A DNA stretch of 55,682 nucleotides from Ignavibacteria bacterium (GTDB lineage: Bacteria > Bacteroidota > Ignavibacteria > Kapaibacteriales > UBA2268), in contig JAERMQ010000043.1 of the NCBI GenBank assembly GCA_016844745.1, positions 1-55,682 of the forward strand, written 5' to 3'. Shown one piece after another: positions 43,470 through 51,166 of this stretch (its first letter is position 1; each line of letters starts with the position of its first letter). The position numbers were made by a program, and so were the translations under genes. Below the pieces are notes generated by a model. That model searched no databases, was not told the origin of the DNA, and saw nothing but the letters and a program-made list of their open reading frames with translations.

Positions 43470-44387
43470 ATGCTGTATAATGAAGAAAATTTAATTGTAT
43501 ATCTCTGTAAAAAAGTTACTAAAATTGGTGATACAACAGCAAAGGCAATAGCAGATTATTTTGATTGTTCAATAACTAAATTTTCATCAAATCAAAGAAA
43601 TTTTATTTATTTTAAGAATTCTAACGGCAAATCTAAATTATCTGATTTCCAAATAAATGATATTGACCATATTGTTAATCATTATATTAAGGATAATTCC
43701 TTGTCAATTAATGAAATTTGGATTTCTGTTTTGATTAGAGATTTCGTAAAACATAGTATTGATGAACTAAAGGAAACAACATTAGAAAATTTACTTATAA
43801 ATCCTTTTTTAGTAAAGGCTTTTGGATTTGATGACCATAAAGAAGTAGTTACATTTTATTTTTATCAAAAAATTACACGTTCTATTGTAACTTCCTGGGG
43901 ATTCACAGTTGAAGGTTTATTACTATGCAGTGGAGCTGAAAATTCCGAATTAGATGGTTTTGATATGCAAGTCAAAAGAAAAGATACCATCTATCAATTT
44001 CAAATAAAATCAAGCCCTAACACGATGAGTATGGAACAAGTTCGTCAATTAAATACACATATTAGAAATATTAAAGACAGAATTATAAATATACCTATTT
44101 TAGGTATGACATATGGAACTCGTGAACAAATTAATTCTCAAATTCAATCAACATTGATCAATTTTCCAGATTCTACTTTAATAGGAAAAGAATTGTGGGA
44201 TTTTATTGCTGATGAAAATGGATATTGTCAAAAAGTTTTAGGTATGATAGATGATATTATGAAGGAAGAACCAACAAAATTTTCAAATGAGATTGAGAAT
44301 AAACGACAATTTTTATTTTATGATTGGGAACAAAAATTTGGTACAGGGAAGAAATCAATAGATATGGTATTACAGAAATATTTATAA
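43470..44387 (+). CDS. Type II restriction endonuclease (PmeII-like)
   Basis: 305 aa from the ATG at 43470, which follows the methyltransferase stop and has AAAAGG at good spacing; another ATG at 43443 overlaps that gene. The nuclease core is visible: SELDGFDMQVKRKDTIYQFQ followed by IKSSPNTMSMEQV, giving Asp165 and Q-I-K at 178-180 (a D..QxK variant of PD-(D/E)xK). The SWGFTVEGLLL and KSSPNTM segments remind me of the PmeII family (from memory). The cut site is unknown. It forms one operon with the methyltransferase. Confidence 0.83.
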   Translation: MLYNEENLIVYLCKKVTKIGDTTAKAIADYFDCSITKFSSNQRNFIYFKNSNGKSKLSDFQINDIDHIVNHYIKDNSLSINEIWISVLIRDFVKHSIDELKETTLENLLINPFLVKAFGFDDHKEVVTFYFYQKITRSIVTSWGFTVEGLLLCSGAENSELDGFDMQVKRKDTIYQFQIKSSPNTMSMEQVRQLNTHIRNIKDRIINIPILGMTYGTREQINSQIQSTLINFPDSTLIGKELWDFIADENGYCQKVLGMIDDIMKEEPTKFSNEIENKRQFLFYDWEQKFGTGKKSIDMVLQKYL

Positions 44388-44409
44388 TTTTATAAAACAA
44401 TATTTTTTT

Positions 44410-44577
44410 ATGAGAGGTATGCTGGATTTACCTAATGAATTGAAAGTTGCCGATGAATTCTGGGACTTCCTTGGCGGTCAAGGCACTTTTCAGCAACTTC
44501 TCGACATCTTTGAAACCGTCGGAAAAGATTTGGAGCATGAAATTGACGATTACTTTGCAAGATTTAAAATGCAATGA
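44410..44577 (+). pseudogene. 3' end of a type II restriction endonuclease (TdeIII-like remnant)
   Basis: 55 codons: DLPNELKVADEFWDFLGGQG, then TFQQLLDIFETVGKDL and IDDYFARFKMQ. This reads like the C-terminal end of a TdeIII-type restriction enzyme (from memory, not certain). No start or catalytic part is present. Its richer GC content matches the methyltransferase fragment at 41796, not the three genes in between, so the two fragments look like the ends of one displaced RM operon. Confidence 0.65.
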
Positions 44578-44602
44578 AATATTAAAATTATTTTAGAATC
44601 CG

Positions 44603-44745
44603 TTTACTTTTCATTTACTTTTCGTTTACCGTTCATTTACTTTCTGTTTACCATTCATTTACTTTTCGTTTACCGTTCATTTACCATCCATTAACCGTTC
44701 ATTAACTTTTCTTACTTTTCATTTACAAATCATTTATATTCTATT
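44603..44745. repeat. 11-bp tandem repeat (TTTACTTTTCA)
   Basis: About twelve units of mostly 11 bp, such as TTTACTTTTCA, TTTACTTTTCG, TTTACCGTTCA and TTAACCGTTCA, with drift and two 10-bp units. It lies directly after the RM remnants and before a promoter-like site. Confidence 0.82.
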
Positions 44746-44759
44746 TCCAAACCATTTTC

Positions 44760-44789
44760 TTGGGAATTGCGTGCTGCACATTATATTTG
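44760..44789 (+). promoter_or_regulatory. Bacteroidetes-type promoter with no gene behind it
   Basis: TTG (44760-44762), 19 bases, then TATATTTG (44782-44789), a full match to the -33/-7 arrangement. It faces right, into tandem repeats and hairpins (44815-45231); the next gene is on the other strand. The only frame is a 16-codon peptide from 44792. It may have served a lost gene or may drive a non-coding RNA. Confidence 0.5.
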
Positions 44790-44814
44790 CAATGAATCGT
44801 TCTTTGATATCCGG

Positions 44815-44975
44815 GAGTCAATTTGAAAATAAACCAATTTGAAAAATTGAAAATGAGTCAATTTGAAAGTTTTTTAAAACGTAGAAAATCGTAGAAAAGT
44901 GTAGAAAATCGGTGAAAATGGGTGAAAGAGAGTGCAATTTGAAAATGAACCAATTTGAAAATTTGAAAATGAAGA
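44815..44975. repeat. Degenerate tandem repeats (CAATTTGAAAAT and CGTAGAAAAT)
   Basis: Words such as CAATTTGAAAAT(GA) recur six times. In the middle (44880-44929) a 10-bp unit repeats five times: CGTAGAAAAT, CGTAGAAAAG, TGTAGAAAAT, CGGTGAAAAT, GGGTGAAAGA. No credible coding sequence. Confidence 0.75.
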
Positions 44976-45020
44976 AATGAAATGTAGAATAGACATCCTT
45001 ATCTGTTCTCTGTATAAAAA

Positions 45021-45053
45021 AAACATCCAATGTTTGCCAAACATTGGATGTTT
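45021..45053. repeat. 33-bp self-similar palindrome (AAACAT-CCA-ATGTTT type)
   Basis: A perfect 15-bp-arm palindrome with a GCC loop. Each arm is itself palindromic (AAACAT, CCA, ATGTTT). No stop codon in any frame. Same layout as 25180-25212. Confidence 0.9.
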
Positions 45054-45094
45054 GAATCTCAAAAAAACGAAAAACCGTATCCATTCATACTCAA

Positions 45095-45135
45095 AAATTC
45101 GAAATTCGTTATTCGTTATTCATTATTCGATATTA
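45095..45135. repeat. Heptad repeat (TATTCGT)
   Basis: Five or six 7-bp units AATTCGA, AATTCGT, TATTCGT, TATTCAT, TATTCGA; the complement of the ATTACGA-type array at 2141. Confidence 0.75.
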
Positions 45136-45198
45136 TTTTCAAAAATGGATAAAAGAATATATAAAAAAAACTGTACCAAATCGTACTCAAATGAAAAT

Positions 45199-45231
45199 AG
45201 TCATCCGATGACTGGGAGTCATCGGATGATT
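45199..45231. repeat. 33-bp self-similar palindrome (AGTCAT-CCG-ATGACT type)
   Basis: 15-bp arms AGTCATCCGATGACT and AGTCATCGGATGATT around GGG, with one mismatch. Third member of the (6-3-6)-3-(6-3-6) family. It ends 7 bases from the stop codon of the DUF1761 gene. Confidence 0.88.
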
Positions 45232-45238
45232 TTCAAAC

Positions 45239-45649
45239 TTACCTCCACGCTCCTATTATCAATCCCATTAAAACATAGGTTACTGTTGTATAGCCTGCAT
45301 GAATCAACCTGTATTTCCAGGAGCGGTTCTCGAATAAAGTCAATATAAATATCGACATGGTTGCCCAGCCAAAGCCCGCTAAGAATCCTGCCGCCGCTCC
45401 CCATGATGCAGTTGTCTTCGGGTCATTCAGGAACATTGCAAGATTCACTGCAATTATGAATGAGAATACGAAAGTCAAGCCGAAGATTTTAAACATCGTA
45501 CCTTTCGATACCTTTGCATCTTTATCCATTTTGACTTCTTTCATCCATATATTACCGAAGAGCACAGGCGAATACCATAACCCTCCGATTGCGAAACTTG
45601 ATATAGTTGCGACTATTACAGCCAACCAATTTATTGTAGAGAAATTCAT
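45239..45649 (-). CDS. DUF1761 membrane protein
   Basis: 136-aa protein with four predicted membrane segments. It starts NWLAVIVATISSFAIGGLWYSPVLFG, the DUF1761 signature with the GxxWYSPxLFG turn, and ends in VTYVLMGLIIGAWR. The function of the family is unknown. The ATG at 45649 has GGAG at reasonable distance. It stands alone between repeat-rich spacers. Confidence 0.87.
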   Translation of the reverse strand: MNFSTINWLAVIVATISSFAIGGLWYSPVLFGNIWMKEVKMDKDAKVSKGTMFKIFGLTFVFSFIIAVNLAMFLNDPKTTASWGAAAGFLAGFGWATMSIFILTLFENRSWKYRLIHAGYTTVTYVLMGLIIGAWR

Positions 45650-45727
45650 AAAACTCCAAATTTATTATTAAAACAAATGCTAACAAATGATATATTATTT
45701 TCACGTATAAATTTATAAATATATGAA

Positions 45728-45855
45728 TTTAATTTACAATTTTCAATTTTACAATTTTCAATTTTACAATTTTCATTCAATTTCTAATTTTTAAAATTAT
45801 TAATTTAATATTAAATTTAATAATTCATTGAAAATTGAAAAATTGAAAATTCCTA
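45728..45855. repeat. AT-rich repeats with inverted symmetry
   Basis: Left part: CAATTTT/ACAATTTT words in about 15-bp periods (45731-45780). Right part: the complementary words TTGAAAATTGAAAAATTGAA (45829-45848). The two halves could pair into a long hairpin in the gap between the RluA-type gene and DUF1761, both on the minus strand. Confidence 0.7.
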
Positions 45856-45880
45856 AAAAATTAAGTGGTACAACAATTTG

Positions 45881-46966
45881 TCAATCAATCCTCAAAATAT
45901 CGAGTATCTGTTTTATATCATCGGGCAAATCAGATTCGAAAAAAAGTTTTTCTCCTGTTTCGGGATGTGTGAATCCAAGCGTCTTGGCGTGGAGCATCTG
46001 TCTTTTGGCGATACTAAGGCATTTTTTGGCTATCTTTTGACCGTTTGCGTCCCCTCCGCCACCGAAAATCAAGGAATCCCCTCCATAAGAAATGTCACCC
46101 AACACAGGATGCCGGTTTCGTGAGAAATGTACGCGGATTTGATGGGTCCTGCCTGTTCGCAATTTCACTTTTACCAAAGAGAAACAATCGAATTGCTCTA
46201 ATACTACAAAATCTGTAATTGCATGTTTGCCGCCACGCTTTACAATATCGAATAATTTCCTGTCCCTCAAAGAACGTCCTATATCACCCTCATAAGTGCC
46301 GCTATCTTCCTGAAACCTGCCCCAGACTATTGAGTTGTATTCCCTAAGAATAGTACGGTTAGCAAATTGTTCGGCAAGCTTAGCATGAGCAACAGGATTT
46401 TTCGAGACAAGCAGCAAACCTGATGTATCCTTATCCAAACGATGAACGACACCGGGACGAACGGAATCACTTGCGAAAATTTCACCTTCGTCGTAATCTT
46501 CATCTTCGTCTTCCGGTTCGATTGCAATTGTATCCCGAAATCCGAGATGATAAAGCACAGCGTTGACCATAGTGCCGTACCTATTGCCGAAACCGGGATG
46601 AGTGCACATTCCGGCAGGTTTATTGACAACTAACAATACATCATCTTCGTAAACGATATTGAGGGGTATATTTTCCGGTATGAGTTCGATTGGAGGAGGC
46701 TTCATCAGCTTACAATAGATTTCATCTCCAGGTTGAATTTTCCTGCTTGGTTTTGGAATTTTGTTGTTGAGAGTAACGCAGCCTGATTCGATTGCATATT
46801 GAACTTTAGTGCGAGTAGCATTGCCGATGGAGCGCGCTAAAAAGGAATCGAGCCGTTCTGGAGTTTGATGTGCAGGAATTTTAAAGGAAAATATCTTTTC
46901 AATATATTCGGGATAATTATTCTTTTCCGGCTCTGATTCAAGGTTTTGCAAATTTTTTAACTCCAT
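45881..46966 (-). CDS. RluA-family pseudouridine synthase (RluD-like)
   Basis: 361-aa RNA pseudouridine synthase. An N-terminal S4-like RNA-binding domain (about residues 30-90, PERLDSFLARSIGNATRTKV) precedes the catalytic domain with VVNKPAGMCTHPG, HRLDKDTSGLLLV (catalytic Asp in HRLDKDTSG) and LRTGRTHQIRVHF. It resembles RluD, which modifies 23S rRNA. An acidic insert (EPEDEDEDYDEGEIF) before the catalytic loop is unusual. The start overlaps the DUF2442 gene by 10 bases. Confidence 0.92.
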   Translation of the reverse strand: MELKNLQNLESEPEKNNYPEYIEKIFSFKIPAHQTPERLDSFLARSIGNATRTKVQYAIESGCVTLNNKIPKPSRKIQPGDEIYCKLMKPPPIELIPENIPLNIVYEDDVLLVVNKPAGMCTHPGFGNRYGTMVNAVLYHLGFRDTIAIEPEDEDEDYDEGEIFASDSVRPGVVHRLDKDTSGLLLVSKNPVAHAKLAEQFANRTILREYNSIVWGRFQEDSGTYEGDIGRSLRDRKLFDIVKRGGKHAITDFVVLEQFDCFSLVKVKLRTGRTHQIRVHFSRNRHPVLGDISYGGDSLIFGGGGDANGQKIAKKCLSIAKRQMLHAKTLGFTHPETGEKLFFESDLPDDIKQILDILRID

Positions 46967-47238
46967 GAATAAACCATGGATTGAAAATTCTCTTCATAGT
47001 CTTTCCAATCGTGAAGGGTTAATGGGTCAAAATCAGCACCATTAGGCCACACAAGTGTATTTACTTCATTATCGAGGCTAACCTGATTAAAATAATTTAT
47101 ATCGGCAAGTTTTCCAAGCAGTTCGCCTTTTAGGATTTTGCTGAAATTGATTATTTGATTTACTCCAACATCAAATATTATTGAAAGTGTGTATGGAGCT
47201 ACAATTTTGAAATCTGTAATTTTATATATATGATGCAT
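46957..47238 (-). CDS. DUF2442 protein
   Basis: 93-aa protein with the DUF2442 pattern: INFSKILKGELLGKLADINY, then TLVWPNGADFDPLTLHDW. It is a small alpha/beta domain of unknown function, sometimes found beside toxin-like DUF4160 genes; no such partner is seen here. It overlaps the RluA-type gene downstream by 10 bases, so they are probably co-transcribed. Heptad repeats lie right upstream. Confidence 0.85.
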   Translation of the reverse strand: MHHIYKITDFKIVAPYTLSIIFDVGVNQIINFSKILKGELLGKLADINYFNQVSLDNEVNTLVWPNGADFDPLTLHDWKDYEENFQSMVYSWS

Positions 47239-47252
47239 TTTAACCTCAATTT

Positions 47253-47290
47253 TAATTCATAATTCATAATTCATAATTCATAATTCATAA
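47253..47290. repeat. Heptad repeat (AATTCAT)
   Basis: Five perfect 7-bp units AATTCAT directly after the stop codon of the large RM gene (minus strand), just as ATTACGA units follow the htpG stop at 2141. Confidence 0.85.
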
Positions 47291-50200
47291 TTATTTTTCA
47301 ACTATCCCTATCTCCTCCTCCGTCAAATCATATAGTTTATAGACCAGCCGGTCAATTTGCCCGTCAATGGAATCACAGATATTTTTATACATTTTCTTGT
47401 CGCTGTCGTTTGTGGCATCGTGTAGATATTTTTGGTTCTCTAACATCTGTTCGACTAATTCAACCAATTTATCGTGCATTTGCTTTTCGGCTCGGTTGGA
47501 GAAATCAATAGAGCGGATTGGGAGTTGTTTGACTTGACCAATTCTAATTTTGGGGAAAATTTCAGTTTCCGCTTTATAATTATTTGAATAGTAATATTGA
47601 ATAAACTTCGAATTTAAAATTGATAAAATGTACAAAAGGCTATAGTTCAAATTTAACAATCTTATACAATATATGCTTCTGTTTGTAATTAAACCTGAAT
47701 CGTCATAAGTAGCTGTTATATTAGAACCTGTTTCCCGAATAATTATTTTTGATTGCTTAAATATTTCAATATCTTTTTGAAATTCCTTATATATTGCCTT
47801 ATCAATCTTACTTATACTTTTTATCAAATATCGAGATATGTTATCTCCAAAAAGAATTTCTACAAAGTTAGTTTTGCTATTAATCCTTTGATCTTTACCA
47901 ATTTCCAATCCCCTTGTAATTTTTACTAAATTTTCCAAATTAACAGTATTATCGTTTAATTTAAATTTTAAATCGGTCTGTGTGAAACTATAATTATCAT
48001 TGTAAAAATTTGATATTTTAATTATTCCTTTAATAAAATCAGCTTTTTTTTCAAGAAATTCCAGATAATAATTATCTTCTTTATTTTTAGTAGAAATTAA
48101 AATACAAGTTGGTATTTTTACATTATAAAAAACTCCGTCACCATAATTAGCAATTGATTTTATTACTGTGTTATCTAAATAAAATTTTCTGGAAAATTTA
48201 TAATTCATCCCTTTTAAAAATAAATTTGGAATAATAAATCCATGATATCCATTTGTTTTAAGCATTGTAATAGATTTCTCTATAAAGAGTTGATAAATAT
48301 CAAAGAAACTATTCGCTGTTTCATATTTATTTTTTAAATAATCAATGGTATCTATATTCAAATTTTCATATTTTACATACGGTGGATTCCCGACGATTAC
48401 ATCAAAACCCCCACTATTACCGGCATTATATTCAATTGTCTCTTCCCTTACTTTATTCTTTACCAAATCCGAAACATATTCATTAGCTTTTACAGTATGA
48501 TAAACGGCTCCCTCAATGTAATTAACGGCAGCATTCAAATGATTATCGATTTTTTTGATTAGCGAATTTTCTTTATTCTTTTTGGTTGTTTTAAAAATCT
48601 CGGGGAATTCTTTCTCCCAATCGAATGTATTGATTTTCCTTTTTTCCTTCTCATTGAAAAGAGATGGACGGTTATCCAAATAAAAATCACTTCCGATTAG
48701 GGAATTTCCGCATTTGATATTGTTCTCTAATTTTGGAATTGCCGGCGTCCGGAATATAGTATTGTCTTCTATTACTTCGTCGTGGGTGCTGTCCTCCATT
48801 GCCTTCATAGATAAAGAAAATTTGGTTACTAATACAGCCTGGTCGTCAATATCAACTCCGAAAATATTATTCGTCAGAATTTCGGATTTCAATTTATGAG
48901 ATAGATGGATAGAATAGAAATCGGAGTTGTGCATGATGCGGAAATTATTCTTTTGGTTCTTCTGAACAATGGAGCATGCTCCATTGTTTGAAGTACTGAA
49001 CTGTGATTTGTCGTTTTGAACAATGGAGCATGCTCCATTGTTGGTTGTGTTGAATGCTTCCTCTACAGAGATTATCATATTTTGTATTATTGATTCTAAT
49101 TCTTTATTTTCCGTTAATTCATGTTTTATTCTATTATTAAATATGTAATTCATTATATTATACATTTCATCATCAGAATTTATTGTATTACAATGATATT
49201 TTTGTGCCCAAAGATGATTCTGAGTATTTCCTCTTTCACCATTTTTGAACAAGGGAGCATGCTCCCTTGTTTGCTCTTGAACTGAAGTTATACCGAGTTC
49301 AATATTTAGTTTTCTTGCACTTACTGCTTTCAATTTTTGAACTATTGTATTTCTTTCATTTTCTTTGCAAACTAAAACCAAATGGATATGGTCCTCGCAT
49401 ATATTATAAGCAGTAATTCTTAGTTTATCTTCGTTAATTATATCGGATATTATTTTCGTTATTTTAATTTCTTCATCAATATTTAAAATTCTTGGAGGAA
49501 GATAAGTATTCATCCCTTTATTTAGTCTTTGAAACTTTATTATATTCTCATAATTCTTCATTCTTTCGCTTATTCGGGAATTATAAGTTACCCAAGTTAT
49601 ATGATAAGCAGATAGAACAATGGAGCATGCTCCATTGTTGGTAGTGCTGAACTGTTTTTCGTCATTCTGAACAATGGAGCATGCTCCATTGTTACCTTCC
49701 CATTTCTTCAGTTCATCATAATAGTATTTCTTGTGCCAGTCCAATAGCTTCTGATATGCGACAATTAAAAAACTACCCGAACCGCAGGCTGGGTCAAGCA
49801 CTTTTATTTTGGTAACATCATCAGGAGTTTTACATTCTCCCAGCTTAATGCCTAATGTATTATCAACGATATATTCTACAATGTAACGTGGCGTGTAATA
49901 AACTCCACCGGCTTTTTTCTCATCATATTTTGGGACAATCGAAATGGCAGAGCCTTTTTTAACAATTTGCTCGGCTATGAATAATTCATAAACGTTACCA
50001 ATTATCTCAACCGGCATTGCGGCAAGAGTATAGATGGAATTTTCAGGTTTTAGGGCAGTAAAGATATTTTTTAATACCGAATTATCAATATTAATTTCAT
50101 CTGTAATGCTCTCATATTCAAACATAGAGCCATTATAAATATGGTCTAATCTTAAGAAAATATCTTTGCAAAGCTCATATAATTTTAATTCGGTTTTTTT

Positions 50201-51061
50201 TGATTGACTGAGTTTATTCAGGATATTAGTCAAATAATCTTCTTCAATATTTCTATCGGCTAACATTTTTACGAAAATCAAACGATTAATATATAGTAAT
50301 GTAGCTTTTGTTAATTTGAAGTCATCAAGAGTTTTATCATTTTTAAACATACTTCGCGCAATGTCGAGTCTCCATTGTTTCAAATCTTCAAGGAACTGTT
50401 TATCCGGAGTAATTCTATTGTCGGCTAATTGTTTTGCTGTTAAGTGCCATTTGTCAAGCGAACCATTGACGACGTTATTATATTCAAACAAATCCCATAA
50501 TTCATCAAATTTTAAAATATAGTCTTTATAAGTCCAGTCCTTAATAATATGTTTATTGAATGCTTCTGCAAGATTTTGCTTTAAGGGGGTTACATCCGAA
50601 CAATCAAAAAAGCGAAATTCCTCGAAATCTGTTAGAAGGGCTAATCTAACATGATTATTCGGACTATCGGATGAATTAAGTGTTGAATAAGCATATTGAT
50701 AAACTTGCCTGATATAGGTTTCATTTGTTTTCAGGTCGTAAATTGGTTTTTTAGCTTCAATAAAGAAAGCTGATTTCATAGAATTAGTATTTTGAACAGG
50801 AATACGAAGGAGATAATCAGGGCGTTTGTTTTTCTCACTACCGGTTTTGCCGGTTACTTGCAACTGGAATACCTGTTTTTCAGGTTCTAAACCCCTATTT
50901 GACACATTCCAATTAAGGATTTGAAAAAGCGGACGGATAAAATCATTTTCAACTTGTGCTTCTTTATAATTTTTATCCTTATAATAATCAATATTTTTTT
51001 CAAAATCATTAACCAAGAAAGTGATTTCTTTTTTTGCCTGACTTTTTGTAAGAGTAATCAT
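47291..51061 (-). CDS. Type IIG (Eco57I-like) RM protein with in-frame RAYT insertion
   Basis: 1256 aa. The N-terminal nuclease domain has PD at 81-82 (KRPDYLLRI) and EAK at 102-104 (FFIEAKKP). A helical region precedes the N6-adenine methyltransferase, with motif I DPACGSGSF at 423-431 and NPPY at 892-895 (DVIVGNPPYVKYEN). The C-terminal ~300 residues should recognise the target. One chain would both cut and methylate. Residues 457-699 do not belong to this family: they are a REP/transposase insertion (see separate entry), after which the enzyme resumes at HKLKSEILTNNIFGVDIDD. Without it the protein would be ~1013 aa, normal for the family. No ribosome site is obvious at 51061. Confidence 0.9.
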   Translation of the reverse strand: MITLTKSQAKKEITFLVNDFEKNIDYYKDKNYKEAQVENDFIRPLFQILNWNVSNRGLEPEKQVFQLQVTGKTGSEKNKRPDYLLRIPVQNTNSMKSAFFIEAKKPIYDLKTNETYIRQVYQYAYSTLNSSDSPNNHVRLALLTDFEEFRFFDCSDVTPLKQNLAEAFNKHIIKDWTYKDYILKFDELWDLFEYNNVVNGSLDKWHLTAKQLADNRITPDKQFLEDLKQWRLDIARSMFKNDKTLDDFKLTKATLLYINRLIFVKMLADRNIEEDYLTNILNKLSQSKKTELKLYELCKDIFLRLDHIYNGSMFEYESITDEINIDNSVLKNIFTALKPENSIYTLAAMPVEIIGNVYELFIAEQIVKKGSAISIVPKYDEKKAGGVYYTPRYIVEYIVDNTLGIKLGECKTPDDVTKIKVLDPACGSGSFLIVAYQKLLDWHKKYYYDELKKWEGNNGACSIVQNDEKQFSTTNNGACSIVLSAYHITWVTYNSRISERMKNYENIIKFQRLNKGMNTYLPPRILNIDEEIKITKIISDIINEDKLRITAYNICEDHIHLVLVCKENERNTIVQKLKAVSARKLNIELGITSVQEQTREHAPLFKNGERGNTQNHLWAQKYHCNTINSDDEMYNIMNYIFNNRIKHELTENKELESIIQNMIISVEEAFNTTNNGACSIVQNDKSQFSTSNNGACSIVQKNQKNNFRIMHNSDFYSIHLSHKLKSEILTNNIFGVDIDDQAVLVTKFSLSMKAMEDSTHDEVIEDNTIFRTPAIPKLENNIKCGNSLIGSDFYLDNRPSLFNEKEKRKINTFDWEKEFPEIFKTTKKNKENSLIKKIDNHLNAAVNYIEGAVYHTVKANEYVSDLVKNKVREETIEYNAGNSGGFDVIVGNPPYVKYENLNIDTIDYLKNKYETANSFFDIYQLFIEKSITMLKTNGYHGFIIPNLFLKGMNYKFSRKFYLDNTVIKSIANYGDGVFYNVKIPTCILISTKNKEDNYYLEFLEKKADFIKGIIKISNFYNDNYSFTQTDLKFKLNDNTVNLENLVKITRGLEIGKDQRINSKTNFVEILFGDNISRYLIKSISKIDKAIYKEFQKDIEIFKQSKIIIRETGSNITATYDDSGLITNRSIYCIRLLNLNYSLLYILSILNSKFIQYYYSNNYKAETEIFPKIRIGQVKQLPIRSIDFSNRAEKQMHDKLVELVEQMLENQKYLHDATNDSDKKMYKNICDSIDGQIDRLVYKLYDLTEEEIGIVEK
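48965..49693 (-). mobile_element. REP-flanked RAYT transposon, in frame inside the RM gene
   Basis: 729 bp (243 codons). Each side has a 78-bp direct repeat (48965-49042 and 49616-49693) made of a perfect 24-bp palindrome (AACAATGGAGCA and its complement), a 30-bp spacer and a second 24-bp palindrome. Between them 573 bp encode a Y1 transposase of the REP-associated type: AYHITWVTYNSRISERM, HIH metal site at host residues 558-560 (EDHIHLVLV), then HLWAQKYHCNTI with candidate catalytic Tyr622. A fifth, variant palindrome (AACAAGGGAGCA and its complement) lies inside at 49248-49271. The transposase has no start codon near its beginning and is only readable as part of the host protein. Confidence 0.88.
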
Positions 51062-51166
51062 ATTTATTCAAACCATACAATTTTGAATTTCATAAAGAAC
51101 CACATATATCAATTTCAATTAAAAGCCGGAGCTTTGGTATGAGTTTAACGATTGGATTTATAGCAA

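Noticed and set aside
44603..44745. CRISPR array
   Set aside because: Units of 10-11 bp without spacers, no leader or cas genes; it is a simple tandem repeat.
44818..45084. Minus-strand frames of 62-88 codons
   Set aside because: They translate the tandem repeats and a hairpin (Phe/Ile/Ser-rich, no domain, no ribosome site).
49043..49615. Could the inserted segment be an intein or homing endonuclease?
   Set aside because: No Cys/Ser at the start, no His-Asn at the end, no LAGLIDADG or intein blocks; instead HIH plus Tyr of a Y1 transposase with flanking palindromes.
47291..51061. Could the long RM frame be two genes joined by an assembly error?
   Set aside because: Motif I before the insert and the NNIFGVDID block after it belong to the same domain, and the frame is kept exactly. 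Not excluded without reads, but unlikely.
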